Positions 1 through 7,333 of a stretch of 36,605 bases of DNA are shown here, piece after piece. The notes under the pieces are model-generated. The model had not been told where the DNA came from and did not search any database. It saw nothing but the letters and a program-made list of their open reading frames with translations. Each line of letters starts with the position of its first letter. The first letter of the stretch is position 1. Both the position numbers and the translations under genes were made by a program. Source of the DNA: Muricoccus harenae (lineage in GTDB: Bacteria; Pseudomonadota; Alphaproteobacteria; Acetobacterales; Acetobacteraceae); the NCBI RefSeq assembly GCF_009848505.1, contig NZ_WWDL01000041.1, forward strand, positions 1-36,605, given 5' to 3'.

Positions 1-127
1 AGAAGGGTCTCGCCTACGCACTTTTGACCCTCGGCAGGCGGGAGGTAGGCACGGCCCGGCTTGAGGAGGCGGTCGGTGCCTTCCGTGCCGCGCTGCAGGA
101 ACGCACCCGCGAACGCGTGCCGCTCGA
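1..127. repeat. Terminal direct repeat, left copy (identical to 36479-36605)
   Basis: Bases 1-127 match 36479-36605 with no difference. The exact length of 127 equals a common maximum assembly word size, so this is most likely the overlap left on a circular contig rather than a biological repeat. It lies inside the 141-base TPR-coding repeat, but carries a variant (aggtaggcac) not seen in the other units. Confidence 0.9.
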
Positions 128-359
128 TTGGGCGGCGATCCAGACGGGTCTCGGTAACGCGCTTGCGGCCCTTGGCGAGCGGGAGGCAGGCACGGCCCGG
201 CTTGAGGAGGCGGTCGATGCCTTCCGTGCCGCGCTGGAGGAACGCACCCGCGAACGCGTGCCGCTCGAGTGGGCGGCAACCCATGACGCTCTTGCGCAGG
301 TGACGGCCCTAGTTAGTGCCCGGCTAGGAGCCCGTCCCGGTAACCGCATTTCGGACTGA
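1..359 (+). CDS. TPR-repeat protein, C-terminal part (continued from 36605)
   Basis: This is the 3' end of the gene that begins at 34246. The first 127 bases repeat the end of the window, so the first new codons are those after position 127. It contains the last two 47-residue TPR-like units (GTARLEEAV begins near 49 and 190) and then a non-repetitive tail, ALVSARLGARPGNRISD, before the TGA stop at 357-359. The 141-base repeat phase is kept exactly across the contig ends, which supports a real join. The lack of any start with a ribosome site here shows it is not a separate gene. Confidence 0.75.
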   Translation, partial: KGLAYALLTLGRREVGTARLEEAVGAFRAALQERTRERVPLDWAAIQTGLGNALAALGEREAGTARLEEAVDAFRAALEERTRERVPLEWAATHDALAQVTALVSARLGARPGNRISD

Positions 360-460
360 CGCCGTTGGGGAGCGAGCGGCACTGGTCGCACGTGCGCGGC
401 CGCTGCGGGTCAGGCTGTTGTTGCCCTGGCGAGCTTGGTGAGGTTGTGGTGGCGCTGTGC

Positions 461-771
461 CGCGGCCTACGCACTGAAGCGGCCAGGTGGGTGGGGATCA
501 CCTGACCGGTGACCAGCCAGTCGAAGAGGTGCCGCAGCGCCGCCAGGCGCTGCTTGGCGGTCGGCGCCGAGCGCTCCCGGGTCTGCTGCTCGACCCAGGT
601 GGCGACGTGGAGGGGCTGCACCGCAGTGAGGGAGCGGATGCCCATCACCATCTCGCACCAAGCAGGGAAATCAGCGGCGGCGGGCGGCGCGTATGAGGGT
701 TACGGATGGCGACGGCAAAGAACTCTAGGAAGCGCAGTCCAGCGCGCTTGTCAGCACTCGCTACGATCGAC
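461..771 (-). pseudogene. Tyrosine recombinase/integrase remnant (N-terminal domain only)
   Basis: Two minus-strand frames carry adjoining pieces of the SAM-like, DNA-binding N-terminal domain of an XerC/D-type integrase. The first reads ADKRAGLRFLEFFAVAIRN and PHTRR (about 770-675); after a frame change near 685 the second reads DFPAWCEMVMGIRSL, PLHVATWVEQQTRERSAPTA and LFDWLVTGQVIPTHLAASV. Family similarity stops abruptly after the Val-Arg-Arg-Pro-Arg-His near 461, and no catalytic R..HxxR..Y domain follows. It is therefore frameshifted and 3'-truncated. The break lies about 100 bases from the end of the TPR gene, so this is probably a recombination scar. Confidence 0.75.
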
Positions 772-822
772 GGTAGAACGACACCGTGGGAGCGGGCGGG
801 GGAAGGGAAGAGGCGAGCTGTT

Positions 823-1335
823 TCAAGGCCCATCCTTGTCAGGCCGTGGAAGAATTCGCGCGAGATCGCCCTCCACGTCGAGATCGTAGTGCGCCGCGAG
901 AAGGGCAACCTGCTGACCAACGGTGGCCCTGAAGGCGCCAAGGGCGGTGAAGAAGCCTGGGCTGGCGCGCTGCTCGTGCGGATTATCGAAGAAGCGGAAC
1001 GCCTCTTGCTGGTCATCCTGAAAGCGGCGACATGCTGCGCGGATGGCGCTGAGCGGAGTAACCGCAAATGCGCGCGCCGGAAGTGCCTGGAGCGTTTCCG
1101 TGCAAGCTCGGCGGATCTCGCCGAGGGAGTGGCCAACCTGACTGACCGCTTCCAGTTGCTCGGCGTTGTAGAGAACCCGTCGGTCCTCTAAGAATGCAAA
1201 GAAGTTCCGGATGATCTCGCCGTGAGAAGGCCCTGGGTCGGCCCACTGAAGGCCGCCGAAGGGCACACTGATGCCCGTTATCCGACGGGCTGCGGCCGCC
1301 GTCACCTTCTTGCCCTTGCTGAACAAACCCCGCAC
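823..1335 (-). CDS. DUF6650-like conserved protein of unknown function
   Basis: A 170-residue protein starting at GTG 1335, preceded by AGGGGAGAAAGAG. The sequence has the look of the DUF6650 family as I remember it: ITGISVPFGGLQWADPGPS near the N terminus, FLEDRRVLYNAEQLE (about 49-63), then SLGEIRRACTETLQAL and SPGFFTALGAFRATVGQQ (about 127-144). It is soluble, mostly helical, with no signal peptide, membrane segment or obvious catalytic motif. No function is known to me. It stands alone between the integrase fossil and the IS630 element, whose left end is 25 bases upstream of its start; the insertion may have separated it from its own promoter. Confidence 0.75.
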   Translation of the reverse strand: MRGLFSKGKKVTAAAARRITGISVPFGGLQWADPGPSHGEIIRNFFAFLEDRRVLYNAEQLEAVSQVGHSLGEIRRACTETLQALPARAFAVTPLSAIRAACRRFQDDQQEAFRFFDNPHEQRASPGFFTALGAFRATVGQQVALLAAHYDLDVEGDLARILPRPDKDGP

Positions 1336-1360
1336 CTCTTTCTCCCCTCTATTATGATAA

Positions 1361-2543
1361 TGTCCTGTTATACCAAGTCCCGCTGATCACGACCTGTATG
1401 TCCAATCGCGGAGCCCAATGGAAATGATGCGCCAGGGTTGGCCGACGAGATTGTTCCAGGCGTCGCAGCAGTGGTCGACGATGTTGTCGTAGGATCGGAA
1501 GACGCGGTTGGAGAGCCAGTTCTCCCACATGAACTGCCAGACGTTCTCCATGGCGTTGAGTTCGGGACACTTGGGTGGCAGCGGCGCGAGCGTGATGTTG
1601 GGCGGGACCGCGACTTTGTCGGAGAGGTGCCATCCGGCCTGGTCGAGCAGCAGGACAGCGTGCCCTCCTGGCGCTACCGTAGCGGCGATCTCGGCCAGGT
1701 GCAGGTTCATCGCCTCGGTGTTGCAGTGGGGCAGCACCAGGGCTGCGCCCTTGCCCTCCTTGGGGCAGATCGCGCCGAAGATGTAGGTCGAGGCCGTGCG
1801 CTGGTCGTGCGGAGCGCTGGGCCGGGTACCGCGCTTGGCCCAGCGGCGGGTGATCTTGTTCTTCTGTCCGATCCTTGCCTCATCGGCGAACCAGACCTCT
1901 ATGGCAGAGGGCTCGACGCCCTTCTCGCACGCGACCTCATCCAGCAGGGTGGGGAAGGCCTTTTAAGAAGATCGATCGCGCCCTCAGCCTGGGCATGGTG
2001 GCGCGGCCGGGCGGACAACTTGCGCCAGCCCAGGGCGCGCAACTCCCGGCTCAGCGTCTGCTTGGCGATACTGACCTTGTGGTCCTCCCAGAGCCATTGG
2101 CACAGATCAACCAGGCGCCAGCGCACGACGCCGTGGATGGCGGGCATCGGGCCGCTCTCCAGCATGGTTGCCAGTGCTGCACGGTGGGCGTCCGTCAGCC
2201 GGGAGGGCTGGCCAGGGGCTTTGCGGTCCATCAGGCCATCTGGCCCGTTGCTGTTGAACTTCAGCACCCAGTCCCAGACGATCTGCAGCGTCACGCCGCC
2301 GATCCTCGCCGCCTCGGTCCGGGTCGCACCGTCGTAAACCGCAGCCAGCGCCAACAAGCGCCGGGCCTGAGCCGCATCCTTCGTTCGCCGCGCTGCCACA
2401 CGGAGGCGAACCGCGTCGAAGTCACCCCGAAGCGGAATGGCCATGGCGAACCTCCAGCGTTCGCCATCTTGAATCACATACCCGCCGCATCGGGGAATCC
2501 CCCACAAGAGTCACGGTTTCGGGGACTTGGTATTACCAGGACA
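1361..2543 (-). mobile_element. IS630-family insertion sequence
   Basis: The element is bounded by imperfect inverted repeats: TGTCCTGTTATACCAAGTCC at 1361-1380, and at the other end the complement of 2524-2543 reads TGTCCTGGTAATACCAAGTC. It holds one transposase gene on the minus strand. IS630 elements normally duplicate a TA dinucleotide, but I see no clean TA on both sides (ATAA on the left, CGCT on the right), so one flank may have been rearranged after insertion. The right end is only 6 bases from the stop codon of the ParA-like gene. Confidence 0.8.
1387..2444 (-). CDS. IS630-family transposase (requires a -1 frameshift near 1962)
   Basis: The N-terminal frame starts at ATG 2444 (GGAGG six bases upstream) with MAIPLRGDFDAVRLRV, then helix-turn-helix segments (ATRTEAARIGGVTLQIVWDW). 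The DDE catalytic core is in the -1 frame: EVWFADEARIGQ (first Asp), HAVLLLDQAGWHL (second Asp) and ELNAMENVWQF (Glu), ending at 1387. The frames meet at CTTCTTAAAAGGCC (about 1956-1970 read on the minus strand); a TAA lies just upstream in the -1 frame, so the shift must occur on the A-run. This could be programmed frameshifting, or loss of one A from a run of five, which would make the gene dead. Confidence 0.8.
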
Positions 2544-2549
2544 CGCTCC

Positions 2550-3464
2550 CTAGATCGCGGCCCGGCGGGCGCAGGCCGCGACGTAGGCGCGGGCCACCAC
2601 CAGGAGCTCCGTATCGGTCGCATCCGGACTCATGCGGTGGAGTGTCTGAAGCGCAGCGATCTTCTTCGCGTCGGCCCGGAGGGCGGCATCGGAAGCGTCG
2701 GAGACACCGCGGTACCACCGGGTTGGCCGCTCCTTCGTCAGCACGGCCAACTCGGTGAGGATCTTCGTCACGGCCGACCCCAACAACTGCTCAGCCGCTG
2801 GGGTGCGCGCCGCCATCCCGATCCAGTGTGCGATCGTCGCCGTCGCACGGACGTAACTGTCTGGCGGCTCGCGTAGGAGGCTCAGGATCGGCTGGCCAGC
2901 CGCGCGGAGGCGGACGGCCATCAGTGCCGGCTCGAGGAAGCCGAGCCGCCAGCGCGGCGCTTCGATGCGGGCGAAGGGGGAGAAGTCCGCCGATCCGTCA
3001 CGGTCGTTTTCGACCACCCAGAACTCGCAGTAGTCACGGAGAATCGCTTGCAGGCGCGCGATCTCGCGCTCCGACGCGGGCTTGGATGGGGAGGCCACCG
3101 CGGCGAGGACCGCCCTCCTGCCGCGCTCTCGGGCGCCGGCGAACAGGTCCGCGATCACCGCCTCCAGCTCGCCAGCCATGAGGCCACCGGCGCCGAGGTC
3201 CACCAGGATCACGTCGGCGTCGGTGTCGAGGCGGGCGAGCATGGCGGGGGCGGTATTGTCCAGGCCATGCCAAAGCAGCTGGGTCACCGACGCGCCCCCC
3301 AGCCGTGCGGAGATCCCGCGCACGGTGGGGTCCGCGTCGTAGACCACGACGCGCAGACCCATGAGGGTCAGTAGGAGGAAGAGGACCTCGGCGGTGGTCG
3401 TCTTGCCGACGCCGCCAGCACTCGGGCCGACGATGATCACGCCGGGATGGGGGATGTAGTTCAT
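2550..3464 (-). CDS. ParA/MinD-like P-loop NTPase of the mobilisation region
   Basis: A 304-residue protein with a deviant Walker A motif (GPSAGGVGKTTTAEVL, about residues 13-28), an acidic switch segment (VVVYDADPTVRGIS) and a Walker B-like strand (DVILVDLGAGG). The C-terminal half is helical and not recognisable. ATPases of this kind (StbB, TraL or MobD-like) sit next to relaxases and help plasmid transfer or positioning; the exact role is inferred from context. Its ATG overlaps the stop of the upstream ribbon-helix-helix gene (ATGA at 3461-3464), so the two are translationally coupled and face away from the oriT and relaxase. It is distinct from the partition ParA at 13178-13840. Confidence 0.8.
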   Translation of the reverse strand: MNYIPHPGVIIVGPSAGGVGKTTTAEVLFLLLTLMGLRVVVYDADPTVRGISARLGGASVTQLLWHGLDNTAPAMLARLDTDADVILVDLGAGGLMAGELEAVIADLFAGARERGRRAVLAAVASPSKPASEREIARLQAILRDYCEFWVVENDRDGSADFSPFARIEAPRWRLGFLEPALMAVRLRAAGQPILSLLREPPDSYVRATATIAHWIGMAARTPAAEQLLGSAVTKILTELAVLTKERPTRWYRGVSDASDAALRADAKKIAALQTLHRMSPDATDTELLVVARAYVAACARRAAI

Positions 3465-3832
3465 GACGTGGGTTCCGTATCGATGAGGTTTTGTGAGAGG
3501 TTGAAGCGCCGCGGCCGCGAGGGTTGTGCTGGCGTGGGCGGCTCGGCCGGAGCCGTCTCCTGCTCAGCCATCGGCGGGGATTTGGTGGTCAGCTCCGTGA
3601 ACTGGAGTCGGCGCTTCTTGGTCTGGCGGAGGCGGCCCTTACTGGCGCGCGGTAGGTCCGGCCGCTCACGCCCGATCAGCGCGAAGATTTTCTCTGCTAG
3701 GTCAGGCGGCACCCAGACGGACACTCCGACCCATCCGGCCTGGTGCGCACGCTGGCGCCATTCGGCCGAGCGCTCGGCCGAAGATGTGGCCGCTCGCCGG
3801 CCTTCCGTGTTGGGGGTGGTTGTTCGCTGCAT
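3461..3832 (-). CDS. Small ribbon-helix-helix-like mobilisation accessory protein
   Basis: A 123-residue basic protein. I place the start at ATG 3832 because GGAGGT lies three bases upstream; an in-frame ATG at 3865 lacks such a site. The segment GWVGVSVWVPPDLAEKIFAL (about residues 34-53) has the strand-then-helix pattern of ribbon-helix-helix DNA-binding proteins. A lysine/arginine-rich stretch follows (SKGRLRQTKKRRLQF), and the C terminus is proline-rich and probably disordered. Its place beside oriT, divergent from the relaxase and coupled to a ParA-like ATPase, suggests an oriT-binding relaxosome accessory or a regulator of the region. I do not recognise a named family with certainty. 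Confidence 0.65.
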   Translation of the reverse strand: MQRTTTPNTEGRRAATSSAERSAEWRQRAHQAGWVGVSVWVPPDLAEKIFALIGRERPDLPRASKGRLRQTKKRRLQFTELTTKSPPMAEQETAPAEPPTPAQPSRPRRFNLSQNLIDTEPTS

Positions 3833-4007
3833 GTGACCTCCAGGGCTGCGAGCGAACGGATTCATAGTTCACGATCGCGCCCGGGAGTCGATTAGGCACA
3901 AAAGTTCCCGCCGCGTTTTTCGACACGCCGGCGGTCAGGCGGTGACGGCACCAACCGCGATGCCGCATCTTCACCGGCCCGCACTATTCTCCAGGAGAAG
4001 GGGAACT

Positions 4008-4041
4008 AGGGCGCACTTATGGCGACTGTTTTAGGAGCCGC
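4008..4041 (-). other. oriT: Origin of transfer (oriT), MOBQ/RSF1010-type nic site with adjacent inverted repeat
   Basis: Read on the minus strand, 4020-4008 is ATAAGTGCGCCCT, which fits the TAARTGCG/CCCT nic core of IncQ (RSF1010) and Ti-type origins of transfer. The predicted nick is between 4012 and 4011 on the minus strand. Just 5' of it, as in RSF1010, lies an imperfect inverted repeat at 4022-4041 (GCGGCT, 8-base loop, AGTCGC). The site is in the divergent region between the accessory genes and the relaxase, 64 bases before the relaxase start. Confidence 0.8.
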
Positions 4042-4104
4042 GTCCCTTGTCCCACACGTTGGTGGTCGCGCTGGCCGCCATCGTTCTGCGAACGGAGGCG
4101 CGAG

Positions 4105-5112
4105 ATGCGACGACGAATGTTTTTCCACTGCCATCACGACACGGTGACCAAGTCCCATGCTGCAGGCTTGGCCTCCGCCAAATGGGACTACATCCGTCGT
4201 GATAGCTCGGACCCACTGCTGATCACCCACAACATCCCAGACGGAGTGAGGGGCGTGACGAGCTTCCTGAACGGCCGGGAGGAGTATGTCCGCCGTCGCC
4301 GTCGCGAGAGCCGGATCGTGGAGGTGCTCGAGGTGGCGTTGCCGAACGAGGGCTCCGACGCCGCTCACCTGCAGATCGCGGAAGCCATCATTCAGGACAT
4401 CACGGGCGGGGCGTGCCCGGTGGCGGCCAGCCTCCATCGAAAGCGGGGTAACATCCACCTCCACATCCTGGTGGTGGACGAGGATATCCGCGGGCGCCGC
4501 GAGGGCGAGCCACACACCGGCGGCAGATTTTTCGCGTACTCCGAGCCAGGCTCGACCCAGCGGCTGCGCCTGACGGTGGCCGGGTCCATGAACCGGGTGA
4601 TGCCGGTGGTTGGCCTCGACGTGGAGGTGGACCCGCGCACCCTGGAGGAGCAGCGGAAGGATGCGTTGGCCCGTGGCGACCTGGGCCTGGCAGCAGAGCT
4701 GGACCGGCTACCGACAATTCACATCGGGCCGAACGCCGTTGCCATGGAGCGGAAGGGCAAGCTCCGAGACAAGGAGCGCCTGGCCGAGGCGCGCCGTCGG
4801 AAGGCCGCGAAGGATGAAGCCCTCCAAGAAGCCCAGCGGCTCGCACAGACGCTCGCAGAACCGCCGCCGTCACCATCTCTCCCAGCGACGAAGGCGGGAA
4901 GGCTGCCCGCCGCCGTGCCTGCCCCGTTCGTGCGCCCGGTCATCGCTCCCGTGATGCCGAAGGAGGGCGCCGCTGCTTCCGCACCGTCATCGCCGACATC
5001 CGCGCCATCGTTCGCAGAACAGGAGCCACCAGCGCCTGCACCGCCAGCGGAAGCCATCCTGACGCATAGGTCCTCACCGCCCAGGCGGCGGCTTCAGGGG
5101 CCGGCGAGGTGA
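4105..5112 (+). CDS. MobA/MobL-family (MOBQ-like) relaxase
   Basis: A 335-residue protein starting at ATG 4105 with GGAGG seven bases upstream. Relaxases nick oriT and stay covalently bound to the 5' end through a tyrosine. Candidate motifs are present: AKWDYIRRD with Tyr29 (compare AKADYI in RSF1010 MobA), and the metal-binding histidines in HRKRGNIHLHILVVD (His111, His118, His120). After about residue 215 the protein is charged and coiled-coil-like, then Pro/Ala-rich. It is shorter than RSF1010 MobA and lacks a primase domain; a separate primase gene is at 9573. It lies 64 bases from a matching oriT and is probably mobilised by another plasmid's transfer machinery, since no type IV secretion genes are present. 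Confidence 0.85.
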   Translation: MRRRMFFHCHHDTVTKSHAAGLASAKWDYIRRDSSDPLLITHNIPDGVRGVTSFLNGREEYVRRRRRESRIVEVLEVALPNEGSDAAHLQIAEAIIQDITGGACPVAASLHRKRGNIHLHILVVDEDIRGRREGEPHTGGRFFAYSEPGSTQRLRLTVAGSMNRVMPVVGLDVEVDPRTLEEQRKDALARGDLGLAAELDRLPTIHIGPNAVAMERKGKLRDKERLAEARRRKAAKDEALQEAQRLAQTLAEPPPSPSLPATKAGRLPAAVPAPFVRPVIAPVMPKEGAAASAPSSPTSAPSFAEQEPPAPAPPAEAILTHRSSPPRRRLQGPAR

Positions 5113-5130
5113 TGGCCCCTTGCAGAGTTT

Positions 5131-5358
5131 ATGGGGAGGAGAGCTCTTCTTCCCATCCTCATAGTGGTGGCCGCTACGTTCCTCTTGGGCGCCATGGCGA
5201 GCCGGACGCGACCGAGCTGGCGCAGATCACTGCCTACACCAGATGTCCATTTGAGGCGGGGTGGTCGAAGTATGAGGAATGGGAACGTGGTCGGGTCGTG
5301 TCCCACGTGCGTTTCCAGCGGTTCGTCCTCCGTGCTGACCGGAAGATCCAGCATGTAA
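5131..5358 (+). CDS. Possible small membrane-anchored protein (weak)
   Basis: A 75-residue ORF starting 18 bases after the relaxase stop. Residues 5-22 (ALLPILIVVAATFLLGAM) would make one membrane span or signal anchor; the rest is basic and low in complexity. A second frame from 5111, whose start overlaps the relaxase stop, covers the same bases and has a more protein-like C terminus (AGWSKYEEWERGRVV), so a frameshift between the two is possible. No clear ribosome site precedes either start. Confidence 0.3.
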   Translation: MGRRALLPILIVVAATFLLGAMASRTRPSWRRSLPTPDVHLRRGGRSMRNGNVVGSCPTCVSSGSSSVLTGRSSM

Positions 5359-5488
5359 TGGCCATCGCCCTTAGTCGCTGCGACTTTTTGCCGGAGGAAT
5401 CCGGGTAGCCGGCGTGCCGAAGCGAAGCGCGCGCTTCTGAAGTCCCTCGACGGGCGGGTGTTGCTGGGCTGCAGCCGGTCAAGCCGCG

Positions 5489-6019
5489 TTACTGGGCGCA
5501 GATCTTTGCAAGCGGAGTGGCGGCCTTGTCTGTCTCGGACCCACCGGAAGTTTCTGGTGGCCTTTCGAGCGGCGGCTTCCCCTCAATCTTCACCTTCGTT
5601 CGGATGCGACGATCAATCGAAGCGCTACTTTTATTCCCGCCTGTATTCCGCGAGAGCGTTCCTGTGTTGAACGCGGCGCCCTTCTTGGCGTTGTGATATG
5701 AATGCCAGAACATGTTGGGATCGAGGCCGTAAGCATACACACTACCGCTCAACTTGATGCGAACAATCACTCCGGCTTCGACGAGTAATTTGCTCAGTCT
5801 CCATACTGTTATCCGATGAATTTTGAGTTCGTCGGCAATAACATCTTGAGAAGCGGCAACTACACCGGAAGGACCATCCGCGTGTTGTGCAATCCAAAGA
5901 TAAAGTCGAGCTGCTGAAGGGTTGGTTCGAATCAGTTCTTGGAGATATTTGTAGCCACCTTCATACATTTGAACGAATCCGCTATTTTTATCTTCTTTGC
6001 TTCTAGAAAAACTTGTCAC
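5489..6019 (-). CDS. RepL-like plasmid replication protein (winged helix)
   Basis: About 176 residues. I take GTG 6019 as start (GAGGA about 12 bases upstream); TTG 6037 is the longer option. The sequence follows the RepL pattern: GFVQMYEGGYKYLQELIRTN, then PSAARLYLWIAQHAD, a winged helix-turn-helix (VIADELKIHRITVWRLSKLL), a wing (GVIVRIKLSGSVYAYGLDP), and NMFWHSYHNAKKGAAFNTGT, which resembles the conserved NPxxFWKS--KYAxFNT end of RepL. RepL initiates replication of small Firmicute plasmids and has proteobacterial relatives. The gene and its upstream region are far more AT-rich than the rest, a sign of separate origin. It may be a second replicon or only a relic regulator. Confidence 0.65.
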   Translation of the reverse strand: MTSFSRSKEDKNSGFVQMYEGGYKYLQELIRTNPSAARLYLWIAQHADGPSGVVAASQDVIADELKIHRITVWRLSKLLVEAGVIVRIKLSGSVYAYGLDPNMFWHSYHNAKKGAAFNTGTLSRNTGGNKSSASIDRRIRTKVKIEGKPPLERPPETSGGSETDKAATPLAKICAQ

Positions 6020-6098
6020 AAGGATTATTTTCCTCAATTTTTAGCGCGATCTGCGTATTAGGAAGTAGATTCTTCCATAATCACCTGCGGGGGTCATT

Positions 6099-6162
6099 GC
6101 AACATCCTGATGTTGCGACATATGCAACAGGACATTGCGTAAAAATGTTATGGGAGTGTTGC
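6099..6162. repeat. GCAACA repeat cluster upstream of the RepL-like gene (possible origin or operator)
   Basis: GCAACA or its complement TGTTGC occurs at 6099, 6111, 6124 and 6157. The first two form a perfect inverted repeat, GCAACATC-CT-GATGTTGC (6099-6116), and the second and third form another. The cluster is AT-rich and 80-145 bases upstream of the gene start, a fitting place for the protein to bind. Confidence 0.5.
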
Positions 6163-6248
6163 AAACTGCTGCATGTCGAAGGCACATTTTCAATGGCTTA
6201 GGCCTACTTTGCACGCTCCGCTCTTATCTAATCAGTTCTATATCATAT

Positions 6249-6297
6249 AATCAATTGATTACGATCTCGAATTGATCGGCTTGGCCGAACTCGAGAT
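6249..6297. promoter_or_regulatory. Palindrome and stem-loop in an AT-rich intergenic region
   Basis: AATCAATTGATT at 6249-6260 is a perfect 12-base palindrome. It is followed by a stem with arms ATCTCGA (6264-6270) and TCGAGAT (6291-6297) and an inner TCGG/CCGA pairing. There is no T-run after it on the minus strand, so I do not call it a terminator. It overlaps the end of the small ORF at 6251. Confidence 0.35.
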
Positions 6298-6457
6298 TGC
6301 GGCTCTTGCCGCGAAACGAGCCGGGCGTAGCAAGGTACGGGGGCGCTTGGGAGCGCACCGCCGGGTCGTGCACGCCAAGCCATAACCGACGCAGAGGAGG
6401 AGTCTCAACACCTCCTGGCCACGCGTGGCGCGCACGAACCGCATCCTCCGGCGTCAT
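6251..6457 (-). CDS. Small hypothetical protein following the 6482-7108 gene
   Basis: A 68-residue ORF starting at ATG 6457, 24 bases after the stop of the upstream gene, with GGAGAAGGAG about nine bases before the start. The C terminus (SFRGKSRNLEFGQADQFEIV) looks like real protein. It would form a two-gene minus-strand operon with 6482-7108. No domain is recognised. Confidence 0.45.
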   Translation of the reverse strand: MTPEDAVRARHAWPGGVETPPLRRLWLGVHDPAVRSQAPPYLATPGSFRGKSRNLEFGQADQFEIVIN

Positions 6458-6481
6458 CGCTGGCGTCTCCTTCTCCGAGTG

Positions 6482-7108
6482 CTACGATGCTTCCGCCGGA
6501 GCACCCAGCCACCGTCGCAGGAGCGGCACGGCGGCGCTGCCAGGCCCGCCGGGGTTATAGGCGAAATTGCGCCCGCTCGGGTGGTAGATCGCTGTTACTT
6601 CCAGACCCCCGAGACGACGGATCTGGTTCCAGCCCGGGGCGTGCCGAATGCCAAGCACCCGGGCCAGTGGATCGCGCTGCCAAGCACCCACGGCCGCAAT
6701 TCCCCCTGCCCGATCGCCGAAGGCTTTCAGCCCCGCCTCGATCCGGGCGGCCGCACTGTCAGCCGGGTTCAGCAGCGTCCAAGGGGGCGCTGGGTAGGCG
6801 TTGATCGCCAGGAGCCGGTCCAACTCTTCCTCGCCGGACAGCTGCCAGACGCGGAGCGCGTTGCGCCGCGTTGCCGTCCCGCGCGCGAGGGCCTCTCGGT
6901 CGCGGTCCGCAGGCCGCGGCGCGTCCTGCAGAAACAGGAGCGGCACGCGATTGCACTGTAGCCGGTCGAAGCGCCGCTTCGCGGCTTCGACGGTCAGGAC
7001 CAGCTCCCGGGTGTCAAAGGGTGAGGGCGTGGTGGTGGTGATGAGCACGAGTGGTCGCTCCGCTGCTGGATCCGCAAAGCGCGGATCCTCCTGAAAGCGA
7101 GACGGCAC
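6482..7108 (-). CDS. Conserved-looking hypothetical protein, duplicated on this plasmid
   Basis: A 208-residue protein starting at GTG 7108. No signal peptide or membrane segment is seen. The first third has a beta-alpha pattern (PLVLITTTTPSPFDTRELVL, then VPLLFLQDAPRPADRDREAL). The C-terminal part holds GIRHAPGWNQIRRLGGLEV and TAIYHPSGRNFAYNPGGPG. The HPSGRN string recalls the HPS motif of uracil-DNA-glycosylase folds, but no GxxPG motif is present, so I do not assign that function. A decayed second copy at 8224-8455 keeps VPLLFLQD and LSGEEE(F/L)DRLL, which shows the reading frame was once under selection. It is divergent from the sigma-like gene at 7334. Confidence 0.65.
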   Translation of the reverse strand: MPSRFQEDPRFADPAAERPLVLITTTTPSPFDTRELVLTVEAAKRRFDRLQCNRVPLLFLQDAPRPADRDREALARGTATRRNALRVWQLSGEEELDRLLAINAYPAPPWTLLNPADSAAARIEAGLKAFGDRAGGIAAVGAWQRDPLARVLGIRHAPGWNQIRRLGGLEVTAIYHPSGRNFAYNPGGPGSAAVPLLRRWLGAPAEAS

Positions 7109-7240
7109 GACGTCCGGGAACGTGAGGGCGGATGGCAGATCTAACCGTCCCGCCGCCGCGGAGAGGACCTCCAGGACAGAAGCCCGCCGGGCCAGACAGG
7201 AGTGGCCAGACAGGAGTGAGAAGAAGCCCGCTCGGCGGAG

Positions 7241-7282
7241 CCTCGGGGTGGGGCGGCGGCGGTTCGCCGCCCCACCCCGAGG
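7241..7282. promoter_or_regulatory. Perfect 18-bp stem-loop in the divergent intergenic region
   Basis: Arms 7241-7258 (CCTCGGGGTGGGGCGGCG) and 7265-7282 are exact complements around a six-base loop. The stem is in the 225-base region between two divergent genes, about 50 bases before the sigma-like start, and is repeated with small changes at 8570-8609. A smaller stem, GGTCC/GGACC at 7314-7329, sits just before the ATG. These could attenuate or block translation. No T-run follows. Confidence 0.6.
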
Positions 7283-7333
7283 CCCCCGCCCATGCGGAAC
7301 AGAGGGTGAGGGTGGTCCAACAAAGGACCCCCC

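Noticed and set aside
3866-4104. A coding frame across the oriT region (minus strand, 3702-3974 and 4006-4515)
   Set aside because: The bases hold the nic site and divergent promoters; the translations look random and overlap the relaxase.
6482-7108. Assignment as a uracil-DNA glycosylase on the basis of HPSGRN
   Set aside because: The second required motif (GxxPG) is missing, so the similarity may be chance.
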